Assembly: GCA_031426215.1 (NCBI GenBank) | Contig: JANPKU010000014.1 | Location: forward strand, 1-34,214 | Source of the DNA: Sva-07 sp031426215 | Lineage (GTDB): Bacteria; Actinomycetota; Acidimicrobiia; Acidimicrobiales; Ilumatobacteraceae | Reading direction: 5' to 3' | DNA length: 34,214 bases | Part shown: one piece after another, positions 24,470 to 33,184 of the stretch | Layout of the letters: every line of letters begins with the position of its first letter | Numbering within the stretch: the stretch's first letter is position 1 | The notes under the pieces: generated by a model | What the model saw: the letters and a program-made list of their open reading frames with translations, nothing else | What the model was told of the DNA's origin: nothing | The model's database searches: none | Translations under genes and position numbers: made by a program

Positions 24470-25591
24470 TCATGTCGTTCGACGTCGTGCTGCAGCCAGG
24501 CGATCGGCGACGAGTCGCAGGCGCTCATCGGGTTGCACCACGGCGACCCGAACAAAAGCCGTACCAGCAGCGCCGTAGAACTCACCAGGGCTCACGAGGG
24601 CTCCACCGTCGCGCGCCAGACGTTCGGTGTAGTCCCAGCCGTCGCCAGCCGGGATCCACAGATAAAAGGCGCCGTGCGGGAGCGGAACGGGCTCGCCCGA
24701 CCACTCCGACAGCACTGCGGCCAGCATGTCGAGTCGGCTGCGATAACGCTCACGCTGCACCTCGACGTGGTCGTCGTCGTCGAGTGCTGCGATCGCTGCG
24801 GACTGCACCGGACCGGGCACCATCATGCCGACGTGCTTGCGAATCTCCTGCAGGTAGGAGACGAGTTCGGCGTCGCCTGCGTAGAAGCCGGCACGCACGC
24901 CCGCGAGATTCGACCGTTTCGACAGCGAGTGGACGGCAACCACGCCGTCGATGCCGGATTCGAGGATCGTGCGACCGCGACCGGACCACGTGAACTCGAC
25001 ATAGCACTCGTCGGAGAACACGGGCACACCGTGGAACCTGCCCCACTGGGCTGCGGCATCGAGATCCTCGAGTTGGCCGGTGGGGTTGCCAGGGCTGTTC
25101 ACCCACAGCAGCAGCGCACGATCTGCGTCGAAGGGGTCGATCGAATCGAGATCCATCCGCCCGTCCGACAATGCCCGAACGGGTACGGGCCGACAGCCCG
25201 CCAGGATTGCACCCATCTCGTAGCTGGGATAGGAGATGGCGGGGTACAACACGACGTCGCGTTCAGGCGAACGCAACTGCATCCACTGCGGCAACGTGGC
25301 AACGAACTCTTTGGATCCAATCGTGGCGCCGATCTGAGCCACCGGAACGTCGACGTCGAAACGTCGACGTATCCAGCGCTGGGCGGCCTCGCGGAACCCC
25401 AAGGTCCCGATGCTCGGGGGATACGACCGTTCGGTCCCGCTCGACGACAATGCGTCGAGCACGCGAGCCGGCGGTGGATCGAACGGCGTACCGATCGACA
25501 GGTCGACCGTGCCACCTGCGTGGGCGGTGGTGATCGGCAACAGCCGATCGAGTCGGTCGTACGGGTACGGGGGTGGGACGAAACCACTCAC
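24470..25591 (-). CDS. dapC: N-succinyldiaminopimelate aminotransferase (DapC-like)
   Basis: A 373-residue class I/II PLP aminotransferase. NSPGNPTG at 165-172, D194 (SDECY), the PLP lysine K225 in SLSKRSN and R233 match the fold; SLSKRSN is typical of the actinobacterial DapC subgroup. It converts the keto precursor to N-succinyl-LL-diaminopimelate in lysine and peptidoglycan synthesis. The start GTG overlaps the hflX stop by four bases (GTGA), which is why a longer reading to 25663 is rejected. Placement in an operon with dapF supports the assignment. Confidence 0.88.
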   Translation of the reverse strand: MSGFVPPPYPYDRLDRLLPITTAHAGGTVDLSIGTPFDPPPARVLDALSSSGTERSYPPSIGTLGFREAAQRWIRRRFDVDVPVAQIGATIGSKEFVATLPQWMQLRSPERDVVLYPAISYPSYEMGAILAGCRPVPVRALSDGRMDLDSIDPFDADRALLLWVNSPGNPTGQLEDLDAAAQWGRFHGVPVFSDECYVEFTWSGRGRTILESGIDGVVAVHSLSKRSNLAGVRAGFYAGDAELVSYLQEIRKHVGMMVPGPVQSAAIAALDDDDHVEVQRERYRSRLDMLAAVLSEWSGEPVPLPHGAFYLWIPAGDGWDYTERLARDGGALVSPGEFYGAAGTAFVRVAVVQPDERLRLVADRLAAARRRTT

Positions 25592-26898
25592 ATCGGTGCT
25601 CCGGAGGCGAACTCCGAGAGGCGACCGGCAGATGCGTCGGACAGACGGGCACGTATGGTCCACGCCTCTTCCCCGTCCGCCACCGACACCACTTCACCTT
25701 CTCGGTGCAGCGCCGCCAACACGTCACCGCGATCGTAGGGAACCACCAGCTCGTGCACCACGGTGAGCGCCCTGAGACGGTCGGCCAACGTCAACAGGAA
25801 CGTCTCGATTCCCTCACCGGTGACCGCGGAGATCGCCACCGACCCCTGATGCTTCTCGACCAGCTGCTCGGCAACGTCCGGCACCAGATCGGCCTTGTTG
25901 AACACGAGCAGTTCAGGCACTGCGGTGGCGTCGATCTCACGAAGTACTTTGCGCACGGCGTCGATCTGCCCTTCGGGATCAGCGGCGCTCGAATCGACCA
26001 CGTGAACGAGGTAGTCCGACAGCGCTGCCACTTCGAGTGTCCCCTTGAACGACTCGACCAGCCCGTGCGGAAGTCGGTTGATGAACCCGACCGTGTCGGA
26101 CAACAGGACCGGCTCGCCACCAGGCAGTGCGAGGCGTCGAGTGGTGGGATCGAGCGTCGCGAACAGCCGGTCCTCGACCAGGACACCGGAGTCGGTCAGC
26201 GTGTTGAGCAGCGACGACTTGCCGGCGTTGGTGTAGCCCACGATCGCCACCGAGGCGAGCCCGCTGCGACCACGTCCCTTGCGCTGCAACTCGCGGGTGT
26301 CGGCAAGCGCATCGAGGTCACGCTCGAGCTTGTTGATGCGCCGCATGATGCGACGACGATCGACCTCGATCTTGGTTTCGCCCCCACCAAACCGTGCACC
26401 GACGCCTCCACGCTGCTGCGACAGCTTGGCGTCAGCACCACGTCGAAGTCGCGGCAACCGGTAGCGAAGCAGGGCGAGCTCGACTTGCGCCTTTCCTTCG
26501 AGGGTGTGGGCGTTCTGGCCGAAGATGTCGAGGATCACCGCCGTGCGATCGATGGCGGTACGGCCGAGCAGCTTCTCGAGGTTGAACTGCTGGGCGGGCG
26601 ACAACTCGTTGTCGAACACGACGGTGTCGGCGTCGACGGCGAGACAGAGCTGCTTCAACTCCTCGGCCTTGCCCTTGCCGACGTACCAGGTGTGATCCGG
26701 CCGATCGCGGCGCTGCACCATGCGCTCGACCACGTCGGCGCCGGCAGTGTCGACGAGCAGTGCCAGCTCGTCGAGGCTCGCATCGACCGCCTCGTCGGCT
26801 TCGCGAGGATCGGCGACCGCCACCAGGATGATCTTCTCCCTGATCGAGCGGTCGATCAGGGTGGCGCCGAGCGCCTCGCTGTACGGGGTGTTGCTCAT
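25588..26898 (-). CDS. hflX: GTPase HflX, ribosome-associated
   Basis: A 436-residue GTPase. The N-terminal nucleotide-binding domain is followed by the GGVGARFGGGE signature at about 164-175. The GTPase domain has G1 GYTNAGKS (221-228), G3 DTVG (268-271) and G4 NKAD. It dissociates or rescues stalled ribosomes, particularly under stress. Its ATG overlaps the dapF stop (ATGA) and its stop overlaps the dapC start (GTGA), so translation is coupled on both sides. Confidence 0.96.
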   Translation of the reverse strand: MSNTPYSEALGATLIDRSIREKIILVAVADPREADEAVDASLDELALLVDTAGADVVERMVQRRDRPDHTWYVGKGKAEELKQLCLAVDADTVVFDNELSPAQQFNLEKLLGRTAIDRTAVILDIFGQNAHTLEGKAQVELALLRYRLPRLRRGADAKLSQQRGGVGARFGGGETKIEVDRRRIMRRINKLERDLDALADTRELQRKGRGRSGLASVAIVGYTNAGKSSLLNTLTDSGVLVEDRLFATLDPTTRRLALPGGEPVLLSDTVGFINRLPHGLVESFKGTLEVAALSDYLVHVVDSSAADPEGQIDAVRKVLREIDATAVPELLVFNKADLVPDVAEQLVEKHQGSVAISAVTGEGIETFLLTLADRLRALTVVHELVVPYDRGDVLAALHREGEVVSVADGEEAWTIRARLSDASAGRLSEFASGAPM

Positions 26899-27728
26899 GC
26901 GACTTGCTCCGTGCCGTCGGTGGTGGTCTCGATCTCGACCTGGATGGTGGCGACGAACGTGGCGGGACCGGTGAGCACGGCACGCCCAGGCGCGTCGTCG
27001 TCGAAGCTCACCGTGGCGGTTCCGCCGTCCATGTGAACCACGACATCGGTGGCACTGCGGGCCACGAGACCCCAGGATCGAGCGGCGTAGGCAGCGGCGC
27101 ACGCACCCGTACCGCACGCTTCGGTGATTCCGGCGCCACGTTCGTGCACACGCATCGTGATCGAGTTCGGCTCGGGTCCGGGTTCGACGATCTCGAGGTT
27201 GACGTGAGGCACCTGGCTCCCCAGATGCACCAGATCGACCGCAGCGACCTCGTCGACGCCGACCACGCTGTGCGGGTTGCCGAGGCTGAGATGCGCCACC
27301 GGACGGTCGGGATGGCAGCCCAGTGCCGACCAACCCACCGGTTCGTCGAGCGTCGTGACGTCGCCCATCTCGACGCGAGCGGTGATCGTTGCCGGGTCAG
27401 CGGTCGCCTCGAGGACGACCAGACGTTCGCCGGCATCGGTCAGGATGCGTTGGTCGGACAAGACGCCATCTCGGCTCGCCAGCGCCTGAGCGAAACAACG
27501 GATCCCGTTGCCACTCATCTCGGCGCGCGAGCCGTCGGCGTTGTAGAGCGTCATTCGAGCTGCGTATCCGTCTTCGTCCTCGGCGACGAGCAGGCCGTCG
27601 GCGCCGATACCACGACGGCGATCGCACAACCTCTTGGCCAATCCGACGAGATCCTCGACTCCCGGGTGGAACGCGACGAGGAAATCGTTGCCCAGGCCGT
27701 GGTGTTTGGTGAGGGTGAGGGTGGTCAT
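26895..27728 (-). CDS. dapF: Diaminopimelate epimerase
   Basis: A 277-residue epimerase converting LL- to meso-diaminopimelate. The catalytic cysteines are C78 (GNGIRC) and C205 (EACGTGAC), with HHGLGNDF at the N-terminus and GNPHSV as expected. The ATG overlaps the miaA stop (ATGA). An upstream arginine-rich extension to 27821 is not part of the protein. With dapC it supplies lysine and cell-wall cross-link precursors. Confidence 0.97.
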   Translation of the reverse strand: MTTLTLTKHHGLGNDFLVAFHPGVEDLVGLAKRLCDRRRGIGADGLLVAEDEDGYAARMTLYNADGSRAEMSGNGIRCFAQALASRDGVLSDQRILTDAGERLVVLEATADPATITARVEMGDVTTLDEPVGWSALGCHPDRPVAHLSLGNPHSVVGVDEVAAVDLVHLGSQVPHVNLEIVEPGPEPNSITMRVHERGAGITEACGTGACAAAYAARSWGLVARSATDVVVHMDGGTATVSFDDDAPGRAVLTGPATFVATIQVEIETTTDGTEQVA

Positions 27729-28615
27729 GCGACGAAGGCCTCGATCACGACTGGCGCGGCCTCGGCCACGGCATCGTGCTCGACGTCGATCCAGCGTACG
27801 CGGGGATCTCGACGGAACCATCGCTCCTGACGGACAGCGAACCGGCGGGTGCGGGTGATGATCGTGGCGATCGCCTCATCCTCGCTCAGACGGCCCGCCA
27901 ACATCTCCAGGATTTCCTTGTACCCGAGCGCCTGCGCGGCAGTTCGCGAGAACCCGCGGTCGACGAGCGCCCGCACCTCCGCGACGAGCCCATCGCCGAC
28001 CATCGTGTGGACGCGCTCGGCGATGCGTGCGGTGATCACGTCGCGCGGCCAACGCAACCCGATCTGGGCGACATCGGATGGTGGATACTCGTCGACCCCT
28101 GGGCCGAACGAGCTGAACCGTCGACCACTCCCGAGGGTCACTTCGAGCGCACGGATGATCCGGCGGCGATTGGTGGGTTCGATCTTGGCGGTCGCTGCCG
28201 GGTCGAGCGCGCGCAGGCGTTCGAACAGTGCCGAAGTGTCGTCGTCGGCTTCGAGTTCGGCACGGACGTCAGCCCACTGCCCGGGGAGGTCGAAGTCGTC
28301 GATCACCACTCGGTGGTACAACCCGGTTCCGCCGACGAGGAGCGCCCGGTGGTCGCGGCCGTCGATCCGTGCCAACGCATCGGCGTAGGCGTCGCGGAAT
28401 TCTGCGACCGTGAACTCGGCGGTCGGCTCGACGATGTCGAGCAGGTGGTGAGGTACGTCCGAGCGTTCGGACGGCGTGGGCTTGGCGGTACCGATGTCCA
28501 TGCCCCGGTACACCTGCATGCTGTCGATCGACACGAGTTCGACATCGCCCAACCGCCGGGCGACCTCGAGTGCAACCGCCGACTTCCCCGATGCCGTCGA
28601 ACCGACGATCGCCAC
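27725..28615 (-). CDS. miaA: tRNA dimethylallyltransferase MiaA
   Basis: A 296-residue enzyme that adds a dimethylallyl group to A37 of tRNAs reading UNN codons, the substrate for MiaB. The P-loop is GSTASGKS at 5-12; DSMQVYRGMDIGTAKP and LVGGTGLY follow. GTG is the only normal start in reach and gives an N-terminus a little shorter than usual; a CTG at 28658 would add about 14 residues including the family-like PVRVAIVG strand. The gap to the upstream chorismate mutase gene is 44 bp. Confidence 0.95.
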   Translation of the reverse strand: MAIVGSTASGKSAVALEVARRLGDVELVSIDSMQVYRGMDIGTAKPTPSERSDVPHHLLDIVEPTAEFTVAEFRDAYADALARIDGRDHRALLVGGTGLYHRVVIDDFDLPGQWADVRAELEADDDTSALFERLRALDPAATAKIEPTNRRRIIRALEVTLGSGRRFSSFGPGVDEYPPSDVAQIGLRWPRDVITARIAERVHTMVGDGLVAEVRALVDRGFSRTAAQALGYKEILEMLAGRLSEDEAIATIITRTRRFAVRQERWFRRDPRVRWIDVEHDAVAEAAPVVIEAFVA

Positions 28616-28659
28616 CCGGACCGGCGTGCCCGAACCGACAGCGAGGCCAACTGGAGCGC

Positions 28660-28968
28660 TCAGAGCTGCTCGCCCTCGGCGATTCGCTGATGGTGGTGGA
28701 TCACTTCGGCCACGATGAACCGGAGGAACTTCTCGGTGAACACCGGATCGAGGCCGGACTGCTCGGCGAGTGCCCGCAACCGCTCGATCTGGATCCGCTC
28801 ACGGCCTTCGTCGGCAGCCGGCAGATCGACGGTGGCCTTGTAGCGACCCACCGCCTTGGTGATCTTGAACCGCTCGGCGAGCAGGTGCACCAATGCGGCG
28901 TCGATGTTGTCGATGCTGGCGCGGAAGTCGGCCAATTGCGGATCGACGGTCGCCTCGCTCATCGCCAT
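28660..28968 (-). CDS. Chorismate mutase, AroQ type
   Basis: A 102-residue all-helical protein. ASIDNIDAALVHLLAERFKITKAVGRYKA and ERIQIERLRALAEQSGLDP match AroQ-class chorismate mutases, which convert chorismate to prephenate for phenylalanine and tyrosine. The two ATGs at 28968 and 28962 are both possible. It lies between miaB (22 bp) and miaA (44 bp), an unusual place for an aromatic-amino-acid gene. Confidence 0.85.
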   Translation of the reverse strand: MAMSEATVDPQLADFRASIDNIDAALVHLLAERFKITKAVGRYKATVDLPAADEGRERIQIERLRALAEQSGLDPVFTEKFLRFIVAEVIHHHQRIAEGEQL

Positions 28969-28990
28969 GACGCTAGTGCGCCCCTCGTGG

Positions 28991-30412
28991 TCAAAGCGCC
29001 GCGACGGGGATGCGGAGCTTGTGGGTCGGCTCGGAGATGAACTCGACGAAGATGCCTTCGAGGAAGTGCGGGGCGCCGCGGGTGATCTCGACGGTGGCAT
29101 AGCTGCCGGTACGCAACGGCCGCGGCGGCACGAAGTGCACGAGCTTGTTCTGGCGGGTGCGACCACTCGTGACCGACGGATTGCGCTTGCTCGGGCCTTC
29201 GACGAGCACCTCTTCGATGCGCCCAACTCGCGCCTCGTGGCGGCGCAGTGCCGAGCGTTCGACGACGAGGTGCAGGCGCTGGAACCGCTCGGACGTCATC
29301 TCCGGGTCGATGAAGTCGGTCTTCATGGCGGCGGCTTCGGTGCCCTCCCGCGGCGAGAAGATGAACGTGTACGCGTAGTCGTATTCGGCTTCGGCAGCGA
29401 CGGCCAGCGTCTGTTCGAAATCGGCCTCGGTCTCACCGGGGAAACCCACGATGATGTCGGTCGACACGGCAAGGTCATCGACGGTGCGACGAGCCTCGGT
29501 CAGGCGTGCGAGATACCGCTCTGCGGTGTACCCGCGGTGCATCAGCGCGAGCACCCGGTCGCTCCCGGACTGCAGCGGGTAGTGCAGGTGTTCGCAGACG
29601 GCCGGCGTCTCGGCCATCGCGGCGAACGTGTCGGCTCGCATGTCCTTCGGGTGCGGACTGGTGTAGCGAACCCGTCGGATCCCGTCGATGGCGCCGACAT
29701 CACGCAGGAGGTCGGCGAACAGTGGGCGCAGGCGCGCAGTCTCGTCACCGGCGTGGCGGGCCGCCAGCTGGAGGTCGCGGCCGTAGCTGTTGACGTTCTG
29801 GCCGAGCAACGTCACTTCGGAGACACCGGCGGCGCCCAAGGCCACCACCTCGGCGAGGATCTCGTCGTACGGACGACTGATCTCGGTGCCACGCACTGCG
29901 GGCACGATGCAGAACGCACAGTTGTTGTCGCAGCCGATCTGGATCGTGACCCACGCGTTGTACGACGTCTCACGACGCGCCGGCAACGCCGACGGGAACA
30001 TTGCCTGGTCGTCGATCACCGCTTCGGTGAGGATCTCGGTGATCGGCCGATCCGATGTCCGGGCCTCCGCGAGGAGTTCGGCGGCACGGTGCACGTTGTG
30101 GGTTCCCATCACCACATCGACGTGGCCAGCGCGCTTCGCGACGAGGTCCTGGTCCTTCTGGGCCAGGCATCCCGACACGACGATCTGGCGACCCTCACGT
30201 TCACCCTTCCAGGTCTTGAGGTGCCCGAGGTTGCCGTAGAGCTTGTTGTCGGCATTCTCGCGAATGCAACACGTGTTGAGCACGACGACGTCGGCGTCTG
30301 CCTCGTTCTCGGCTCGCACCAGACCATCGGCTTCGAGTAGTCCCGAGATCCGCTCGGAGTCGTGCTCGTTCATCTGGCACCCGTAGGTGCGCACGATGTA
30401 GCTGCGGGACAT
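28991..30412 (-). CDS. miaB: tRNA methylthiotransferase MiaB
   Basis: A 473-residue radical-SAM enzyme that methylthiolates i6A37 of tRNA. The N-terminal cluster cysteines are C12 (YGCQMN), C48 and C82 (SGCLAQ), and the SAM-cluster cysteines are C161, C165 and C168 (GCDNNCAFC). A TRAM RNA-binding domain ends the protein. The ATG at 30412 gives the standard MSRSYIVRTYGCQMN start. It is the first gene of the minus-strand operon; the product of miaA is its substrate. Confidence 0.96.
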   Translation of the reverse strand: MSRSYIVRTYGCQMNEHDSERISGLLEADGLVRAENEADADVVVLNTCCIRENADNKLYGNLGHLKTWKGEREGRQIVVSGCLAQKDQDLVAKRAGHVDVVMGTHNVHRAAELLAEARTSDRPITEILTEAVIDDQAMFPSALPARRETSYNAWVTIQIGCDNNCAFCIVPAVRGTEISRPYDEILAEVVALGAAGVSEVTLLGQNVNSYGRDLQLAARHAGDETARLRPLFADLLRDVGAIDGIRRVRYTSPHPKDMRADTFAAMAETPAVCEHLHYPLQSGSDRVLALMHRGYTAERYLARLTEARRTVDDLAVSTDIIVGFPGETEADFEQTLAVAAEAEYDYAYTFIFSPREGTEAAAMKTDFIDPEMTSERFQRLHLVVERSALRRHEARVGRIEEVLVEGPSKRNPSVTSGRTRQNKLVHFVPPRPLRTGSYATVEITRGAPHFLEGIFVEFISEPTHKLRIPVAAL

Positions 30413-30477
30413 GCGTTGGAAGGCTACTGGCACCTGCCCACGGCGGTCTCTGGATTCACAGTCGCTAGTGTTCCGGC

Positions 30478-30909
30478 GTGCTTGCCATCCTCGTCGTCGA
30501 GAACTTCACCCTGTACCGGATCCTCTACCTCGTACACCTCGTGTCGGCAATCGCTGCGTTCGGGCCGTTGTTCCTGTACCCGCGCCTCCAGCGGGCCGGA
30601 CAGACGACCGAAGTGGCACGCATGCACATGCGTCTGGTGTTCCCCGCGCTCGTCGTGCTGTGGGTGGCCGGCATGGGCATGGCCGGTGTCGGCAAGATCA
30701 GCCTGATCGGCACACCGTTCGTGACGTCGACCATCGTGTTGTGGCTCATTGCATTGGTGGTCAGCTGGTTCATGATCCGTCCCGCACTCACCGAGCCCGG
30801 CGACGACACCCGCAAGATCATGGCGGCCGGCATCGGCATCACGCACCTGATCCTGGTGGTCTCGTTGTACCTGATGATCTTCAAGCCGGGCGGCTACGAG
30901 TTCAACTGA
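30478..30909 (+). CDS. Small four-helix membrane protein (DUF2269-like)
   Basis: A 143-residue protein from GTG. Four hydrophobic segments are visible (YRILYLVHLVSAIAAFGPLFLYP, FPALVVLWVAGMGMAG, TIVLWLIALVVSW, GIGITHLILVVSLYLMIF). The first helix with YLVHL resembles the DUF2269 family, whose role is unknown. It lies between the divergent miaB operon and the convergent VOC gene, whose end is 4 bp away. Confidence 0.6.
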   Translation: MLAILVVENFTLYRILYLVHLVSAIAAFGPLFLYPRLQRAGQTTEVARMHMRLVFPALVVLWVAGMGMAGVGKISLIGTPFVTSTIVLWLIALVVSWFMIRPALTEPGDDTRKIMAAGIGITHLILVVSLYLMIFKPGGYEFN

Positions 30910-30913
30910 CCAC

Positions 30914-31348
30914 TCATGCTTCGCCGCCCATCACGAGACGTCCATCGTCGTCGATGATGGCATAGGGGTTGTACGCCAACTCCCACAGGTGTCCGTCGAG
31001 GTCGGCGACGTACGACGAGTAGCCACCCCAGAACGCCTTGTGCGGTGCGACCATCGCCGTCGCACCCGCTGCGACCCACTCCGCGAACACCTCGTCGACC
31101 TCGTCGGTGGATCCGACGTTCATCGCCAGCGCGACACCCCGGAAGCCGGATCCGTCTGCCGGCACCTTTGCGTCGTCGGCGAGTGCGGACCATTCGTAGA
31201 GCCCGAGTGTCGAGCCCTGCATCTCGAAGAAGGCGATGGACGGCGCCTGGGCTGAGTTCGTCCATCCCAACGACTCGTAGAACGCCGTGGACCGTTGAAG
31301 GTCGGCCACGCCGAGCGTGACGATCGAGATGCGACTGGGAACGGTCAT
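30914..31348 (-). CDS. VOC (glyoxalase/bleomycin-resistance) family protein
   Basis: A 144-residue single-domain VOC protein. ISIVTLGVADLQRSTAFYESLGW is the family start, and GHLWELAYNP carries the usual C-terminal Glu metal ligand. Members act as dioxygenases, glyoxalases or ligand-binding proteins; the substrate here is unknown. AGGAGG lies six bases before the ATG. It sits directly downstream of recA, the place usually taken by recX in actinobacteria. Confidence 0.88.
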   Translation of the reverse strand: MTVPSRISIVTLGVADLQRSTAFYESLGWTNSAQAPSIAFFEMQGSTLGLYEWSALADDAKVPADGSGFRGVALAMNVGSTDEVDEVFAEWVAAGATAMVAPHKAFWGGYSSYVADLDGHLWELAYNPYAIIDDDGRLVMGGEA

Positions 31349-31410
31349 GTGGGCCTCCTACGACGAGTCCCCATCATGACCGAACCCGATCGCTGCGATC
31401 TCAGCCGGGA

Positions 31411-32484
31411 TCAGGCGAGATCGATCGGCGCGTCGTCAGCGGCGCTGAACTCCTCGGCCACGTCGGCAACCTCAGGCACCTCGGGCTCGTCGGACCGCTT
31501 GAGACCAGCGGCGGTGAGCACCTTGTCGCTGATCTCCATCATCACTTCGGGATTCTGCTTGAGGTAGTCCTTCGCCTTTTCGCGACCCTGACCGAGCTGC
31601 TCGCCTTCGTAGGTGAACCAGGCGCCCGACTTCTTGACGATGTTGAGGTCGACCGACATGTCGATCAGCGAGCCCTCACGGCTGATTCCCTGGCCGTACA
31701 TGATGTCGAACTCGGCCTGACGGAACGGTGGCGACACCTTGTTCTTCACCACCTTGACCCTGGTGCGGTTTCCGACGATCTCGGCGCCGTCCTTCAACGA
31801 CTCGATGCGACGGATGTCGAGACGCACCGATGAGTAGAACTTCAGCGCACGTCCACCTGGTGTGGTCTCGGGTGAGCCGAACATCACGCCGATCTTCTCG
31901 CGGAGCTGGTTGATGAAGATGGCAATCGTGCCGGTCTTGTGCAGGTTGCCGGTGAGTTTGCGCAGGGCCTGGCTCATCAGACGAGCCTGGAGGCCGACAT
32001 GGGTGTCACCCATCTCGCCCTCGAGCTCGGCGCGAGGTGTGAGGGCAGCCACCGAGTCGATCACCAGCACGTCGATTGCGCCGGACCGGGTGAGCATGTC
32101 GGCGATTTCCAGCGCCTGCTCACCGGTATCGGGCTGCGAGATGAGCAGTTGGTCGACGTCGACTCCGATCGCCCGGGCGTACACGGGATCCATTGCGTGT
32201 TCGGCATCGATGTAGGCGCACACACCACCGTTGCGCTGGGCTTCGGCCACGACGTGCATGGCGAGCGTGGACTTACCCGACGACTCCGGGCCGTAGATCT
32301 CGACGATGCGACCGCGGGGCAGACCCCCGACGCCGAGTGCCAGGTCGAGCGAGAGCGCTCCCGTCGAGACGACTTCGATGTCGAGGTTGGTGCGCTCACC
32401 CATCTTCATGATGGCGCCCTTGCCGAACTGCTTGTCGATCTGGGCCAGCGCCATTTCGAGTGCCTTGTCGCGGTCGTTGCTCAT
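31411..32484 (-). CDS. recA: RecA recombinase
   Basis: A 357-residue recombinase for homologous recombination and LexA cleavage. Walker A is GPESSGKS at 65-72, with the VIDSVAALTPRAELEGEMGD segment and the loops L1/L2 intact. No intein is present, unlike M. tuberculosis RecA. The ATG at 32484 (MSNDRDKALEMALAQI) is the family start; an upstream in-frame ATG at 32541 is less likely. The 5' leader from the predicted promoter is about 130 bases long. Confidence 0.98.
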   Translation of the reverse strand: MSNDRDKALEMALAQIDKQFGKGAIMKMGERTNLDIEVVSTGALSLDLALGVGGLPRGRIVEIYGPESSGKSTLAMHVVAEAQRNGGVCAYIDAEHAMDPVYARAIGVDVDQLLISQPDTGEQALEIADMLTRSGAIDVLVIDSVAALTPRAELEGEMGDTHVGLQARLMSQALRKLTGNLHKTGTIAIFINQLREKIGVMFGSPETTPGGRALKFYSSVRLDIRRIESLKDGAEIVGNRTRVKVVKNKVSPPFRQAEFDIMYGQGISREGSLIDMSVDLNIVKKSGAWFTYEGEQLGQGREKAKDYLKQNPEVMMEISDKVLTAAGLKRSDEPEVPEVADVAEEFSAADDAPIDLA

Positions 32485-32620
32485 GTCGTGTCTCGCTTTC
32501 GTGGTGCGGCGGGCGAACCCGGTGCGGTTGGTGATGTGCACCGTAGAGAGGGGGTGTCACAGAGTTGATCGAAGCCTGTTGCGGGGTGTAGCGGGTCGCT
32601 CGGGGCAACCGAATGACAGG

Positions 32621-32650
32621 AGTGTAATCAACGAACAATCGTTCGGTCAA
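32621..32650 (-). promoter_or_regulatory. recA promoter with LexA box in the spacer
   Basis: On the minus strand, -35 TTGACC (complement of 32645-32650), 18-bp spacer, -10 TACACT (complement of 32621-32626). The spacer contains CGAAC-AATC-GTTCG (32632-32645, a perfect palindrome), so LexA bound here would block RNA polymerase directly. Confidence 0.8.
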
Positions 32651-32684
32651 GCATCACTTGAACGAACGCCCGACAACCGCGTCG

Positions 32685-33146
32685 TCAGCCGCCGTGTTCG
32701 GACGCAGGACTGCCCGATCCGGGATCGACGTCGAACTCGATGTCGAGGGTCGTGTCTCCAACGATCTCGAAGTCGTCCGGTTCGGGCGGACGCAACACGA
32801 TGTCGATCGCCTGCCAGATGCAGTACGACGGACCGTACGTGACGAACGGAAGGACCACCGCCAACACCGCCAGGACCGCGAACATCAGACCGACGTTGAC
32901 GTCCGGCCACGTCACTGCGACCATGCCACCGAGCACGACCATCAATGGCCCGAACGTGATGATCGCCGTCATCGCAGCGGCACCGAGTTCGTAGCCGACA
33001 TCGCCGCGGCGCCACCGCAGCCCGCATGACTGGCAATGCTCTGCCTTCTCGAACCACCCCGTGAAGAATGCGCCTCGACCTCCACACCAGGCGCAGCGTC
33101 GGAAGGTGCCGCGAAACAGCATTCTGGGAAGTGCAGGTCGCTTCAC
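32685..33146 (-). CDS. DUF983-like membrane protein with zinc ribbon
   Basis: A 153-residue protein from GTG. A zinc ribbon is formed by C18/C21 and C38/C41 (RCAWCG, HCQSCG), followed by two membrane helices at about 53-79 and 85-118 and an acidic C-terminus. This matches the DUF983 family. Function is unknown. It is a separate gene upstream of the recA promoter and divergent from the next gene, 38 bp away. Confidence 0.8.
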   Translation of the reverse strand: MKRPALPRMLFRGTFRRCAWCGGRGAFFTGWFEKAEHCQSCGLRWRRGDVGYELGAAAMTAIITFGPLMVVLGGMVAVTWPDVNVGLMFAVLAVLAVVLPFVTYGPSYCIWQAIDIVLRPPEPDDFEIVGDTTLDIEFDVDPGSGSPASEHGG

Positions 33147-33184
33147 GATTCAAGGATACGCGCCGGATTTGTCAGACTCTCGAA

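Noticed and set aside
24023..25738. Plus-strand open frame opposite the membrane protein and dapC
   Set aside because: Spans two real genes and the intergenic junction; no conserved features.
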